From: Planctomycetaceae bacterium
GTDB lineage: Bacteria; Planctomycetota; Phycisphaerae; Sedimentisphaerales; UBA12454
DNA: 64,000 nucleotides
Direction of reading: 5' to 3'
Assembly: GCA_021371795.1 (NCBI GenBank)
Contig: JAJFVK010000006.1
Span: 148,032 to 212,031 of the forward strand
The notes under the pieces are model-generated. The model was not told the DNA's origin, did no database searches, and saw nothing but the letters and a program-made list of their open reading frames with translations. Both the position numbers and the translations under genes were made by a program. Positions 1-8,661 of this stretch are shown here, piece after piece; within the stretch, counting starts at the first letter, position 1, and every line of letters begins with the position of its first letter.

Positions 1-408
1 CCAAAAAGAGTTAAATATCGTAAAAGTCAGCGCGGCCGAATGAAAGGCAACGCGACAAGGCAGAACTATGTAGCCTTCGGCGAATACGGCCTGCAGGCGC
101 TGGAATTAAGCTGGATAACGGCCAGACAAATAGAAGCGGCAAGAGTTGCTGCATCGCACTATCTGCACAGAGCCGGCAAGGTTTATATCAGAATATTCCC
201 GAGCAAATCCATATCCAAGAAACCGCTTGAGACAAGAATGGGTAAAGGTAAAGCGGAAGTTGAACAATGGGTAGCAGTTGTGAAACCCGGTATGGTAATG
301 TTCGAAATGGGCGGAATCGGCGAAGATGTAGCGAAAAGGGCAATGGCCAGAGTCGCACATAAAATGCCGATTAAATGCAGATTTATTACAAGAAGACATA
401 CGGTATAA
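1..408 (+). CDS. rplP: 50S ribosomal protein L16 (5' end outside window)
   Basis: L16 of the large subunit, which organises the A-site and peptidyl transferase region. The frame is open from base 1 ([13 protein letters not shown]), matching the N-terminal block that follows the first few residues of L16, so the true start lies just left of the window; the internal ATG at 40 is not the start. Family blocks visible are [14 protein letters not shown] ([12 protein letters not shown]), [19 protein letters not shown] and the C-terminal LPIK-like segment ([10 protein letters not shown]). It is followed 9 bases later by L29, the usual order. Confidence 0.97.
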   Translation, partial: PKRVKYRKSQRGRMKGNATRQNYVAFGEYGLQALELSWITARQIEAARVAASHYLHRAGKVYIRIFPSKSISKKPLETRMGKGKAEVEQWVAVVKPGMVMFEMGGIGEDVAKRAMARVAHKMPIKCRFITRRHTV

Positions 409-417
409 GGTGTAGTG

Positions 418-612
418 ATGGAAGCAACCCAGATAAGAGAAATGAAATCGGAAGACAGAACAGTTGAGCTCGAAAAACTCGAGAGGGAACTGTTTACTCT
501 GCGAACAAGAGCTGAAACTGAAAAGCTTGAAAATACGCACCTGTTGCGGAATATCAAACGTGATATCGCCAGGTATAAAACAATAATCAGACAAAGCCAA
601 TTGAAGGCCTAA
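418..612 (+). CDS. rpmC: 50S ribosomal protein L29
   Basis: Small two-helix protein near the peptide exit tunnel, a docking point for trigger factor and SRP in known ribosomes. The product is 64 aa, normal for the family, with the expected coiled pattern (LEKLERELFTLRTRAETEKL, then NIKRDIARYKTII). A GTG at 415 is also in frame, but AAGGTG sits 5 bases before the ATG at 418 and only 2 before the GTG, so the ATG is chosen. It lies between L16 and S17. Confidence 0.95.
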   Translation: MEATQIREMKSEDRTVELEKLERELFTLRTRAETEKLENTHLLRNIKRDIARYKTIIRQSQLKA

Positions 613-615
613 CAG

Positions 616-885
616 ATGACAGAACAGAGAAAACAAAGAAAGACGATTCGCGGCACGGTAGTAAGTCGCAGCGGCGATAAGAGTATCAAGATAGAATTGA
701 CTTTTAAAGTCAGACATCCTGTTTACGGGAAACTTGTAAAAAGAACGACCCGATTTGGTGTTCATGATGAAAAAAACGAGGCCGTCATCGGTGACTTGAT
801 TGAAATCATTGAATGCAGACCCATGAGCAAAACCAAGTCGTGGCGATTAGTACAGGTAGTGCAGAAGGCACCGGAACAAATATAA
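616..885 (+). CDS. rpsQ: 30S ribosomal protein S17
   Basis: Primary 16S rRNA binder with an OB fold. The 89-aa product contains the family pattern GTVVSRSGDKSIKIELTFK, then HPVYGKLVKRTTRFGVHDE and the IIECRPMSKTKSWRLV block. It starts 3 bases after the L29 stop, so translation is probably coupled. Length and order are standard for the spc operon. Confidence 0.97.
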   Translation: MTEQRKQRKTIRGTVVSRSGDKSIKIELTFKVRHPVYGKLVKRTTRFGVHDEKNEAVIGDLIEIIECRPMSKTKSWRLVQVVQKAPEQI

Positions 886-909
886 AATCAGGTATTAAAG
901 GACAGAACT

Positions 910-1299
910 TTGATTCAGCAAAGAACAATGATAGACATAGCCGATAACTCCGGCGTACGCAGAGCACAGTGCATTAGCGTGCTCGGCCGCAGCGCTGCCA
1001 GTACCGGCAAGTATACACGCTGCACCGCGGCAGTCGGCGATATAATCTGTGTGGCCTTAAAGAAGTATCTGCCCACTTGTCAGCTTGACAGGAAAAAGGT
1101 TTACAGATGCGTGGTAATCAGAACCAAACGACCGATTCGCAGGGCTGATGGCAGCTATGTCAAATTTGACAGCAACGCAGCCGTGATTATCGACGCTGAC
1201 GGCAATCCAATCGGCACAAGAATTTTTGGTGCAGTAGCAAGAGAACTAAGAGAAAAGAATTATATGAAAATCGTTTCTCTGGCAAGCGAGGTCGTATAA
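910..1299 (+). CDS. rplN: 50S ribosomal protein L14
   Basis: Large-subunit protein at the subunit interface. It starts with TTG at 910 (MIQQRTMIDIADNSG), which fits the universal L14 N-terminus MIQ-T-L-VADNSG; the only nearby ATG (928) would remove that block, so TTG is the supported start. The product is 129 aa against about 122 in most bacteria; the additional residues sit mid-protein around TSTGKYTRCTAAVGDII-like sequence and a CQLDRKK segment. The C-terminal RIFGAVARELREK motif is intact. The stop overlaps the rplX ATG by one base. Confidence 0.95.
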   Translation: MIQQRTMIDIADNSGVRRAQCISVLGRSAASTGKYTRCTAAVGDIICVALKKYLPTCQLDRKKVYRCVVIRTKRPIRRADGSYVKFDSNAAVIIDADGNPIGTRIFGAVARELREKNYMKIVSLASEVV

Positions 1300-1631
1300 T
1301 GGCAAAGAATGTTAAAAAAGGTGATATGGTTGAAATTATAGCCGGTGCAAGCAAAGGCACAACCGCAAAAGTAATGCGAGTATTACCTTCCGAAGGTAGA
1401 GTTATCGTTGAAGGCATTAACAGAAGATTCAAACATGTAAAGCCGTCACGGAAATATCCGCAGGGCGGAAGAATTCAGGTTGAAGAACCAATTCACATCA
1501 GCAATGTGCTTCCGGTTAGTCCGAAAAGCTCGGCTGGTACGAGAGTAAGATTCGTAACTGATGGCAAAGGCGTAAAAAAACGCGTCTCTTTGGATGGTTC
1601 TGAAATAGGTATTTTGAGAAAAGCGAAATAA
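1299..1631 (+). CDS. rplX: 50S ribosomal protein L24
   Basis: Assembly-initiator protein with a KOW domain. The 110-aa product begins MAKNVKKGDMVEIIAGASKG, the KOW signature, followed by VIVEGINRRFKHVKPS. The TAATG overlap with rplN implies coupled translation. An 88-bp AT-rich spacer follows before rplE, containing GAGTT/AACTC words able to fold back on themselves. Confidence 0.96.
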   Translation: MAKNVKKGDMVEIIAGASKGTTAKVMRVLPSEGRVIVEGINRRFKHVKPSRKYPQGGRIQVEEPIHISNVLPVSPKSSAGTRVRFVTDGKGVKKRVSLDGSEIGILRKAK

Positions 1632-1719
1632 TAATAGTTATGAGTTTTGAGTGTTGAGTTCTTAGTTGAGACTCAAACTGAAAAACTAAAAACTTAAAAC
1701 TAATAAAAGGTTTTTTTAA

Positions 1720-2259
1720 ATGGCAAGGTTAAAAGATTTATATAAGTCGAAGGTTGTTGCGACACTTAAAGAAAAGTACGAATATTCAAGCTCTATGGCA
1801 GTGCCGAGAATGCTTAAAATTGTAATTTCTATGGGCGTCGGCAAGGCAACGCAGGATAAGAAATTTATCGAAAGCGCGACTGCTGATTTGGCATTGATTT
1901 CCGGCCAGAAGCCGTTACTTTGCAAGGCAAAGAAAAGCGTATCGAACTTCAAAGTTCGTCAGGGCGACCCGACTGGTTTGAAAGTTACGCTCCGCGGCTT
2001 TCGTATGTTCGAGTTTATGGACAGACTTATCAATCTTGCGATTCCGCGAGTAAAAGACTTCCGCGGATTAAATCCAAAGAGCTTCGATGAGGCTGGGAAT
2101 TATTCGATGGGTATCAGTGAACAAACCATCTTTCCGGAAATCGACGCTGCTAAAGTTGAAAACGTTCAGGGTATGAACATAACGTTTGTAACAACGGCTA
2201 AAACAAATGATGAAGCAAGAGAAATGCTTAGATTGTTTGGAATGCCGTTCAGGGAGTAA
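1720..2259 (+). CDS. rplE: 50S ribosomal protein L5
   Basis: 5S rRNA-binding protein of the central protuberance. The 179-aa product carries the typical blocks: YSSSMAVPRMLKIVISMGVG, ISGQKPLLCKAKKSVSNFKV, GLKVTLRGFRMFEF and GISEQTIFPEID. AAAGG lies about 10 bases upstream. It is followed by the first copy of a repeated noncoding element rather than directly by S14. Confidence 0.97.
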   Translation: MARLKDLYKSKVVATLKEKYEYSSSMAVPRMLKIVISMGVGKATQDKKFIESATADLALISGQKPLLCKAKKSVSNFKVRQGDPTGLKVTLRGFRMFEFMDRLINLAIPRVKDFRGLNPKSFDEAGNYSMGISEQTIFPEIDAAKVENVQGMNITFVTTAKTNDEAREMLRLFGMPFRE

Positions 2260-2358
2260 TACCAGTTAGGGTAGAAAACTCTCGCGATTGAAAAGATACG
2301 TTATTATTTTAAAGTGCTTATCCGCGGATTAGCGGGAAAATTTAATTAGGATTAACAG
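2260..2358 (+). repeat. Spacer repeat copy A (before rpsZ)
   Basis: First of three related noncoding spacers in this operon (others at 8041-8136 and 8660-8757). Shared words in order are TTAGGGTA, GCGATTGA, TTATTTTAAAG, CTTATCCGCGGATTA and AAATTTAATTAGGATTA. It contains the self-complementary ATCCGCGGAT, and its AGGA near the 3' edge is in Shine-Dalgarno position for the next ATG. Function is unknown; a folded mRNA leader is one reading. Confidence 0.8.
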
Positions 2359-2359
2359 A

Positions 2360-2545
2360 ATGACAACCAAAGCTCTAATGAATAAAAGTCGGCAAAAGCC
2401 CAAATTTACGACAAGAGTGTATACACGCTGTCAGATTTGCGGCCGAGCCAGAGCGGTTTACAGGAAATTTATGATTTGCAGATTGTGTCTGCGAAAACTC
2501 GCATCGGAAGGCAAGATTCCAGGCCTGAAAAAAGCGAGCTGGTAA
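2360..2545 (+). CDS. rpsZ: 30S ribosomal protein S14, zinc-ribbon type
   Basis: Short S14 (61 aa) of the small-subunit head. It has the C+ zinc ribbon: CQIC at residues 24-27 and CRLC at 40-43, followed by the family C-terminus [15 protein letters not shown]. The short zinc form, rather than the 89-101-aa C- form, is clear from length and cysteines. The ATG is preceded by AGGA belonging to the spacer repeat. Confidence 0.96.
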   Translation: MTTKALMNKSRQKPKFTTRVYTRCQICGRARAVYRKFMICRLCLRKLASEGKIPGLKKASW

Positions 2546-2600
2546 TAGACGAATTGAAATTGATATTTAAAATTGAAAATTAATTAATAGGGTATATCAA

Positions 2601-2999
2601 ATGCACAGTGATCCGATAGCGGATATGCTTACGAGAATACGAAATGCCGGCACGGCAAGACTGAATTATACCAATATAAAGAAGTCTAAAATATGCCTGG
2701 GCATTGCGAATGTTCTGAAAAGCGAAGGATACATTACCGGCTTTGAAACAATAGATGACGCAACCGGTCAGGGCCTTATCAGAGTGGAACTGAAGTACAC
2801 TATGGAAGGTATGCCGGCGATAACTGAAGTTAAACGAATAAGCAAACCGGGCAGAAGGCTTTACGGCTCTGTTGATAAACTGCCGCATGTTTTGAACGGC
2901 ATGGGTATAGCGATAGTAACAACAAATAAAGGCATTATGACTGACGGACAGTGCCGCAAGGACTGCGTCAGCGGCGAAATACTTTGTACGGTGTCCTAA
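2601..2999 (+). CDS. rpsH: 30S ribosomal protein S8
   Basis: Central-domain 16S rRNA binder and, in enterobacteria, translational repressor of the spc operon. The 132-aa product starts MHSDPIADMLTRIRNAG, the family N-terminus, and contains ISKPGRRLYGSVDKLPHVLNGMG-type and GIAIVTTNKGIMTD blocks ending in GEILCTVS. The TAA overlaps the rplF ATG by one base. Confidence 0.97.
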   Translation: MHSDPIADMLTRIRNAGTARLNYTNIKKSKICLGIANVLKSEGYITGFETIDDATGQGLIRVELKYTMEGMPAITEVKRISKPGRRLYGSVDKLPHVLNGMGIAIVTTNKGIMTDGQCRKDCVSGEILCTVS

Positions 3000-3583
3000 T
3001 GAGTCGAATTGGAAAAAAAGCAATAGATATACCATCTGGAGTAAAGATTGAATTCGCGGGCCAAACTGTAAAGGTTAGCGGTCCCAAAGGCAGTCTTGAA
3101 CTTCAGAGAAATCCGAAAATAACAGTTAAGCTCGATGACAGCGGTAAAAAAATAGTAGTAGATAATACCGCACCTGAAGGCCGACTGGAAAAAGCGATGT
3201 TCGGAACAACAAGAGCATTGCTGAACAATATGGTAATCGGCGTCAGCAAAGGCTATGAGAAAAAAATGGAAATCTACGGAACAGGCTACAACGTAAAAGA
3301 GCAGGGCGGCAATCTTATATTGACTGTCGGCTATGCAAACCCCGCGAGTGTAGCGATTCCTAAAAGCGTAAAAGTAATTATAGACATACCTGCGACAAAA
3401 GGTAATGATACGCCGGCTAAGTTTACTGTTACAAGTTACAACAAACAGGAACTTGGTCAGTTCGCAGCAGTAGTAAGAAAAGTGAAACCGCCGGAACCAT
3501 ATCAGGGCAAAGGTATTCGTTATGGCGGCGAATATGTACGCAGGAAAGCGGGCAAGGCATTCGCCAGCGGCGCATCATCATAA
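2999..3583 (+). CDS. rplF: 50S ribosomal protein L6
   Basis: Large-subunit protein near the factor-binding site, built of two repeated alpha/beta domains. The start is the ATG at 2999 (MSRIGKKAIDIPSGV), overlapping the rpsH stop by one base; a longer reading from 2951 lies inside rpsH and lacks homology. The 194-aa product contains VSGPKGSLELQ, GVSKGYEKKMEIYGTGYN and the C-terminal PPEPYQGKGIRYGGEYVRRK motif. Confidence 0.96.
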   Translation: MSRIGKKAIDIPSGVKIEFAGQTVKVSGPKGSLELQRNPKITVKLDDSGKKIVVDNTAPEGRLEKAMFGTTRALLNNMVIGVSKGYEKKMEIYGTGYNVKEQGGNLILTVGYANPASVAIPKSVKVIIDIPATKGNDTPAKFTVTSYNKQELGQFAAVVRKVKPPEPYQGKGIRYGGEYVRRKAGKAFASGASS

Positions 3584-3613
3584 TTGGTAATGAACTTTTA
3601 GAGATAAATTGAT

Positions 3614-3979
3614 ATGCAGATTGACAGAATACAAAAGTCAAGAGTAAGAAGGAAGTTTCGAGTTCGCAAGAAAGTTCTTGGAACACAGGAAAGACCTCGT
3701 TTGAGCGTCTTCCGTTCGAATAAACATATTTACGCACAGATTATCGACGACATCGCATCGGTAACGCTTGCTTCTGCCAGCACACGCGGCAAAGTTGTTC
3801 GCGACGGCCTGAAAAAGACAGGCAATATCTCGGCGGCAAAAATAGTAGGCGCAGAGATAGCCAAACAGGCGATCGGCGTTGGGATCAAATGCGTAAAGTT
3901 TGACAGAAATCAATACCGCTATCACGGCAGAATAAAAGCTCTTGCCGACGCGGCCAGAGAAGCAGGGCTTGTATTTTAA
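3614..3979 (+). CDS. rplR: 50S ribosomal protein L18
   Basis: 5S rRNA binder of the central protuberance. The 121-aa product shows [35 protein letters not shown] and the C-terminal [20 protein letters not shown] and EAGLVF tail that are diagnostic. It sits between L6 and S5 as expected. Confidence 0.96.
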   Translation: MQIDRIQKSRVRRKFRVRKKVLGTQERPRLSVFRSNKHIYAQIIDDIASVTLASASTRGKVVRDGLKKTGNISAAKIVGAEIAKQAIGVGIKCVKFDRNQYRYHGRIKALADAAREAGLVF

Positions 3980-4000
3980 GCAGAATTTGGAGATACCGAA

Positions 4001-4516
4001 TTGGCAGAAGATATTAAACAAGTAACAGTTCAGGAAAATCCGCTTGAAGAAACGGTAATCAAAGTATTCCGTTGTGCCAAAGTGGTGAAAGGCGGCAGAC
4101 GATTTAGTTTCGCGGCGATGGTTGCAGTAGGCGACCGTAGCGGCAAAGTCGGAATCGGTTATGCCAAGGCCAAAGAAGTACCAATGGCAGTCGATAAAGC
4201 GATTAAAGATGCGCGCAAGGCAATGCACAATGTTGTATTGAATGGTCAGACCCTTCCGCATCAGAGTATGGGCAAGTTTGGCGCAACAAAGATAAAACTG
4301 CTGCCGGCAAGTCCTGGAACGGGCGTTATCGCAGGCGCCAGCGCAAGAGCAGTGCTGGAACTTGCAGGTGTTCATAACGTGCTGACGAAAGTTTACGGCA
4401 GTACTAATACTAAGAATGTTGTCAGAGCTACAATGGACGGTTTATTAAAACTTCGCTCTTCGGAAACAATCGGAGAACTTCGCGGAGTTGCAGTAGAACC
4501 GGTGAAAAGGTGGTGA
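4001..4516 (+). CDS. rpsE: 30S ribosomal protein S5
   Basis: Small-subunit protein involved in decoding accuracy. It starts with TTG at 4001, with GGAG about 10 bases upstream; no ATG lies before the conserved ETVIKVFRCAKVVKGGRRFS block. Other family blocks are VGDRSGKVGIGYAKAKEVP and VRATMDGLLKLRS. The product is 171 aa. L15 begins only 4 bases after the stop, leaving no room for rpmD (L30), which lies here in many bacteria. Confidence 0.96.
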   Translation: MAEDIKQVTVQENPLEETVIKVFRCAKVVKGGRRFSFAAMVAVGDRSGKVGIGYAKAKEVPMAVDKAIKDARKAMHNVVLNGQTLPHQSMGKFGATKIKLLPASPGTGVIAGASARAVLELAGVHNVLTKVYGSTNTKNVVRATMDGLLKLRSSETIGELRGVAVEPVKRW

Positions 4517-4520
4517 AGTT

Positions 4521-4967
4521 ATGCAATCACATGAAATAACTTCAATAACAGGCGGAAATAAAAAACGTAAAAGAGTCGGACGCGGTGTTGGTTCTGGTCA
4601 CGGCAAGACTAGCGGCAGAGGCCATAAAGGCAGCTTGAGCCGAGCCGGCGCGGGCGGTAAGCTCGGTTATGAAGGCGGTTCTATGCCGTTCTTCAGAAGA
4701 CTGCCGAAACGCGGCTTCAATAATTTTAATTTCACCTGTAAATACGAAGTTGTAAACGTATCTCAATTGGATAAGTTCGATAACGGTGCAGTAATCGATG
4801 CAAAGGCGCTCTTCCAGGCAGGTCTTGTGAACAGCGTGAAAAGCAAAGTGAAAGTTCTCGGCGACGGCGAACTGACGAAGAAACTGCAGGTTAACGTTCA
4901 TAAATACAGTAAAACCGCACAAGATAAAATTTTGAGCTGCGGCGGAGAAGCCAAGATAGTGGCGTAA
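4521..4967 (+). CDS. rplO: 50S ribosomal protein L15
   Basis: Late-assembly large-subunit protein. The 148-aa product has the Gly/Arg/Lys-rich N-terminus (RKRVGRGVGSGHGKTSGRGHK), then GYEGGSMPFFRRLPKRGFNN and a C-terminal VKVLGDGELTKKLQV segment. It is followed by secY after 20 bases. Confidence 0.97.
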   Translation: MQSHEITSITGGNKKRKRVGRGVGSGHGKTSGRGHKGSLSRAGAGGKLGYEGGSMPFFRRLPKRGFNNFNFTCKYEVVNVSQLDKFDNGAVIDAKALFQAGLVNSVKSKVKVLGDGELTKKLQVNVHKYSKTAQDKILSCGGEAKIVA

Positions 4968-4987
4968 GGGATTGATAAGGAAAACTG

Positions 4988-6355
4988 ATGTTTAATGCTG
5001 TGACAAGTATATTTAAGATTCCTGATTTGCGGAATAAGGTGCTGTTTACGATAGCGCTGCTGATAATCTACCGCGTTGGATTTCATATTTCCATTCCGGG
5101 AATCGATGTACAGCGTATGATTGGTGCCGCTCAACAACAAGATAGCGACAGCCCAATCAGCAAGGCACTGGAACATTTGCAGATGCTAAGCGGCGGTGAG
5201 CTGCGGAAAAGCAGTTTGTTCGGCTTGGGCATTATGCCATATATTACGGCATCTATTATTCTGATGCTTCTCGGCGAAGTTTGGCCGGTTCTTAAAAAGC
5301 TCAAACAGGAAGGTCAGACAGGTTACAAAAAGATTCAGGAATATACAAGGTATCTGACCATACCGATATGCATAGTTCAGTCTTTGATGGTTGTGAAATT
5401 TATGAAAGGTTTCGCATATCAGGGACTTGAGCAGTGGACGGTTATTTTTGGTATTATTGGTATGACAGCCGGCACAGTCTTTCTAATGTGGCTCGGCGAG
5501 CAAATAGATGAATATGGTATAGGCAACGGTATAAGCCTTTTGATTATGGCCGGTATTCTTGCGAGAATGCCCGGTACAATCGCGGGCGTATGGACGAATG
5601 CAACGTTTACTGTCGGCTCCGGAGCAAGCGCAGGAACTTACGGCCCGGGTAAAATAATGTTTTTGATAGTCGCGTTTGTGTTTGTTGTGGCCGGTGCGAT
5701 TCTTATTACGCAGGGACAACGACGTATTCCTGTTCAGCAGGCCAAGCAGATGCGCGGTATGAAAATGTACGGCGGACAAAGACATTATCTGCCGCTGCGA
5801 ATAAATCACGGCGGTGTTATGCCGATTATCTTCGCGTCAAGTTTGATGCAGTTTCCGCCGGTGCTGTTTGCTCAACTGCTTTCGATTCCTAGTTTGAGAG
5901 AATCGAATGTGTTAGTGAACATCGCACAATCATTGCGTCCCGGTGCGTATGTGTATGAAGTTTTGTATATTATAATGATTATATTGTTCTCGTACTTCTG
6001 GACAACGGTACAGTTCCAGCCGCAGGAAATGGCGAAGAACCTTCGTAACTCCGGCAGCTTTGTGCCGGGACTTCGTCCTGGACACAGGACAGCGGAATAT
6101 CTTGAAACAGTAATGGCGAGAATAACTTTTTACGGCGCAGGATTTTTGGCGATTATCGCGGTAGTGCCGACTGTAATCGCACAAATGCCAGGCCTTGATA
6201 TTGACTGGCAGGTTGCGTCTTTCTTTGGCGGAACAGGTTTGTTGATTGTTGTTAGTGTATCGCTTGACCTTGTACAACGAATCGAAGCCAATCTTGTAAT
6301 GCGTAACTATGAGGGATTCAGCTCGAGCAGAATAAAGGGAGCACGCGGATGGTAA
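4988..6355 (+). CDS. secY: Preprotein translocase subunit SecY
   Basis: Pore-forming subunit of the SecYEG channel in the inner membrane. The 455-aa length and about ten hydrophobic helices fit the family; recognisable segments are GLGIMPYITASIILMLL (TM2), WLGEQIDEYGIGNGISLLIM, RRIPVQQAKQM and NLRNSGSFVPGLRPGHRTAEYL. It overlaps adk by 7 bases. It is a likely route for the large secreted proteins encoded further right in this window. Confidence 0.98.
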   Translation: MFNAVTSIFKIPDLRNKVLFTIALLIIYRVGFHISIPGIDVQRMIGAAQQQDSDSPISKALEHLQMLSGGELRKSSLFGLGIMPYITASIILMLLGEVWPVLKKLKQEGQTGYKKIQEYTRYLTIPICIVQSLMVVKFMKGFAYQGLEQWTVIFGIIGMTAGTVFLMWLGEQIDEYGIGNGISLLIMAGILARMPGTIAGVWTNATFTVGSGASAGTYGPGKIMFLIVAFVFVVAGAILITQGQRRIPVQQAKQMRGMKMYGGQRHYLPLRINHGGVMPIIFASSLMQFPPVLFAQLLSIPSLRESNVLVNIAQSLRPGAYVYEVLYIIMIILFSYFWTTVQFQPQEMAKNLRNSGSFVPGLRPGHRTAEYLETVMARITFYGAGFLAIIAVVPTVIAQMPGLDIDWQVASFFGGTGLLIVVSVSLDLVQRIEANLVMRNYEGFSSSRIKGARGW

Positions 6356-7005
6356 TTGTTCTTCTTGGTCCTCCCGGAGCCGGCAAAGGTACGCAGTGCA
6401 AGCGAGTTGCAGAAAAATATAAAATGGTTCATCTGTCCAGCGGCGATATTTTGAGAAGCAATCGCAAAGATGGAACAGAGTTAGGCAAAAAGGCCGCTGA
6501 ATATATGGATAGCGGAAAGCTTGTGCCGGATCGGTTGATAATTGACATGATGGCTGGTGCAGTAGAATCAGCTAATGGCAATTGTGTTTTGGATGGTTTT
6601 CCACGCACAGTTGTTCAGGCAGAAGAACTTGACAAAGCTCTTGCTGCGAAGAACAAGAAAATAGACGCAATTGTTAATCTTGATGTTGATGACAGCGTAA
6701 TTGAAAATAGAATGACCGGCAGAAGAAGTTGTCCTGCGTGCGGTGCGGTTTATCATATTGTAACTTTGAAATCAAAAGTTGACGGCGTTTGCGATAAATG
6801 CGGCGAAAAACTGGTTCAAAGAGCAGATGATAATCCTGAAGTGGTAAGAAACAGATTGAAGACTTATCATCAGCAAACAGCTCCGGTAGCAGGTTATTAT
6901 TCTGATAACGGTCATAAAATAATAGATGTTGATTCGGAAAAATCTGTCGATGAAGTCACGAAAGCCGTGATTGGAAAGCTTGACAGTATTTCGGCAGTTA
7001 GATAG
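6349..7005 (+). CDS. adk: Adenylate kinase, zinc-LID type
   Basis: Converts ATP and AMP to two ADP in the cytoplasm. The P-loop LGPPGAGKGTQC is at residues 5-16, the AMP-binding block LSSGDILRS and GFPRT are present, and the LID carries four cysteines (CPAC and CDKC), the structural zinc form seen in Gram-positives and many others. The ATG lies inside the last codons of secY, implying coupling. The 218-aa length is typical. Confidence 0.97.
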   Translation: MVIVLLGPPGAGKGTQCKRVAEKYKMVHLSSGDILRSNRKDGTELGKKAAEYMDSGKLVPDRLIIDMMAGAVESANGNCVLDGFPRTVVQAEELDKALAAKNKKIDAIVNLDVDDSVIENRMTGRRSCPACGAVYHIVTLKSKVDGVCDKCGEKLVQRADDNPEVVRNRLKTYHQQTAPVAGYYSDNGHKIIDVDSEKSVDEVTKAVIGKLDSISAVR

Positions 7006-7009
7006 AAAA

Positions 7010-7792
7010 ATGGCGATAACATTAAGAAGTCGCAGAGAAATAGAATTAATGAAAAAAGCCGGCGAGATTGTAGCCGATGTTCTTTTAAAACTGAAAGAGT
7101 CCGCAATAGTAGGCCAGACAACCGGCGAGTTGAATCGTATCGCAGAAAAAATGGCGGCAAAAGCGGGAGCGGAAACGCTTTTTAAAGGCGTGAGAAATCC
7201 TTATGGATATAAGCCGTTTCCTGCCGCGATTTGTACTTCGATCAATCAGCAGGTTGTTCACGGCATACCGTCGGATAAAGTAATACTGCAGGAAGGCGAT
7301 ATTCTTAGCATCGATTTCGGTGTCAGGCTTTTAGGTTATTGCGGCGATGCCGCAACGACGGTCGCGATAGGCAAAATCGACGAGCGGAAGCAGCATCTTA
7401 TGGATGTAACTTCCAAAATGCTTGATATCGCAATCGAAAACAGCAGGGCAGGCAAAAAATGGAGCCAGGTTGCCGGGCTGATGCAGGAAGCCGCTAAATC
7501 GGCGGGCTTTTCGGTTGTTACCGAATTTGTCGGGCACGGCATTGGTACCCAAATGCACGAAGACCCGAAAGTGCCGAATTTCGTGAGCAGAGATCTTTTA
7601 AATGATGATATCCTTCTGCGTGAAGGAATGATACTTGCGGTTGAACCTATGGTTAATATGGGTACAAGTCAGGTGATTACTTTAAAGGATGGCTGGACGG
7701 TTGCAACAAAAGACGGCAAACCGTCAGCTCATTTTGAACATACAATTGCGATAACGAAGAACGGCTGTGAAGTTTTGACAACCAGGAATTGA
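7010..7792 (+). CDS. map: Methionine aminopeptidase type I
   Basis: Removes the initiator methionine from nascent proteins. The dinuclear metal ligands are visible: D in LSIDFGV, D in GDAATT, H in FVGHGIGTQMHEDP, E in AVEPMV and E in FEHTIAI. The start used is ATG 7010 (MAITLRSRREIELMKKAGE), 4 bases after the adk stop, because the family begins near the 'I-L-S--EIE-MR-AG' block; an in-frame upstream codon at 6971 would overlap adk by 35 bases. The product is 260 aa. Confidence 0.97.
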   Translation: MAITLRSRREIELMKKAGEIVADVLLKLKESAIVGQTTGELNRIAEKMAAKAGAETLFKGVRNPYGYKPFPAAICTSINQQVVHGIPSDKVILQEGDILSIDFGVRLLGYCGDAATTVAIGKIDERKQHLMDVTSKMLDIAIENSRAGKKWSQVAGLMQEAAKSAGFSVVTEFVGHGIGTQMHEDPKVPNFVSRDLLNDDILLREGMILAVEPMVNMGTSQVITLKDGWTVATKDGKPSAHFEHTIAITKNGCEVLTTRN

Positions 7793-7823
7793 GATTTCAA
7801 ATTAAAATTTTGAAATTTAGCTT

Positions 7824-8039
7824 ATGCCAAAAAAAGATGCTATAATAGTTGAGGGCAAAATACTTGAGGCCCTGCCAAACGCGATGTTCAGAGTTGAACT
7901 GTCGAATGGGCATGCGATTATGGCTCACGTTTCCGGCAAAATGCGAATGCATTTTATAAGGATTCTGGCAGGCGATAAGGTAACGGTTGAAATGTCGCCT
8001 TATGATTTGACTAAAGGAAGAATTATTCTGCGACATTAG
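7824..8039 (+). CDS. infA: Translation initiation factor IF-1
   Basis: OB-fold factor that occupies the 30S A-site during initiation. The 71-aa product has the family blocks [32 protein letters not shown] and [18 protein letters not shown]. It sits between map and rpmJ, the common order. A copy of the spacer repeat follows directly. Confidence 0.97.
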   Translation: MPKKDAIIVEGKILEALPNAMFRVELSNGHAIMAHVSGKMRMHFIRILAGDKVTVEMSPYDLTKGRIILRH

Positions 8040-8040
8040 C

Positions 8041-8136
8041 AGATACCCTTTAGGGTAGTAAATTCGGCGATTGAAGTGTAAAGTTATTTTAAAGCACTTA
8101 CCCGCGGATTAACGCAAAAATTAAATTAGGATTAGT
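8041..8136 (+). repeat. Spacer repeat copy B (before rpmJ)
   Basis: Second copy of the roughly 95-bp noncoding element. It contains the palindrome ACCCTTTAGGGT, then GCGATTGA, TTATTTTAAAGCACTTA, CCCGCGGATTAA and TTAAATTAGGATTA. Its AGGA supplies the Shine-Dalgarno for rpmJ. Conservation with copies A and C runs across the whole spacer rather than in one short motif. Confidence 0.8.
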
Positions 8137-8138
8137 AT

Positions 8139-8255
8139 ATGAAAGTACGAACATCAGTAAAAAGAATTTGCGAAAATTGCAAAATCATACGTCGCAAGGG
8201 TGTAGTACGAGTGATTTGCTCGGCTAACCCTCGCCACAAACAGAGACAAGGCTAA
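8139..8255 (+). CDS. rpmJ: 50S ribosomal protein L36, zinc type
   Basis: Smallest large-subunit protein, read directly from the sequence (38 aa). It begins [15 protein letters not shown] and has the zinc set C11, C14, C27 and H33, followed by NPRHKQRQG. The ATG at 8139 is preceded by AGGA at about 6 bases. rpsM follows 19 bases later. Confidence 0.96.
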   Translation: MKVRTSVKRICENCKIIRRKGVVRVICSANPRHKQRQG

Positions 8256-8274
8256 TTTTTTCGGAGAAACGAAT

Positions 8275-8661
8275 ATGCCGCGTATAGTAGGTGTTGATAT
8301 ACCGAATAATAAAGCGATTTTAATCGCGCTGACCTATATTCATGGTGTCGGGAGATTTACGGCTGCAAAAATTGTGAATGAGCTTGGTATTAAACCAGAT
8401 TTGCCGGCTAACAAACTGACTGAAGACGAAGTCAGCAAGATAGCCCTAATCCTTGACCGTGATTATGCAGTAGAAGGACAACTAAGACGACAGGTATCCC
8501 AGGATATCGCAAGACTAAAAGATATCGGCTGCTATCGCGGTCTGCGACATCGTAAGGGACTGCCCGTCAGAGGTCAGCAAACACAGAGTAACGCCCGAAC
8601 ACGTAAAGGTAAACGTAAGACCGTTGCGGGCAAAAAAGGCGTAAAAGAAATACGTTCATAA
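8275..8661 (+). CDS. rpsM: 30S ribosomal protein S13
   Basis: Small-subunit head protein contacting the P-site tRNA. The 128-aa product starts [20 protein letters not shown], with [13 protein letters not shown], the [20 protein letters not shown] block and [15 protein letters not shown]; the basic tail ends [17 protein letters not shown] lies 10 bases upstream. Confidence 0.97.
   Translation: MPRIVGVDIPNNKAILIALTYIHGVGRFTAAKIVNELGIKPDLPANKLTEDEVSKIALILDRDYAVEGQLRRQVSQDIARLKDIGCYRGLRHRKGLPVRGQQTQSNARTRKGKRKTVAGKKGVKEIRS

Noticed and set aside
1632..1719. Attenuator in the rplX-rplE spacer
   Set aside because: GAGTT/AACTC words can pair, but the same low-complexity AGTTCTTAGTT sequence occurs inside IS66 (28187-28216), so it looks like simple repeat sequence.
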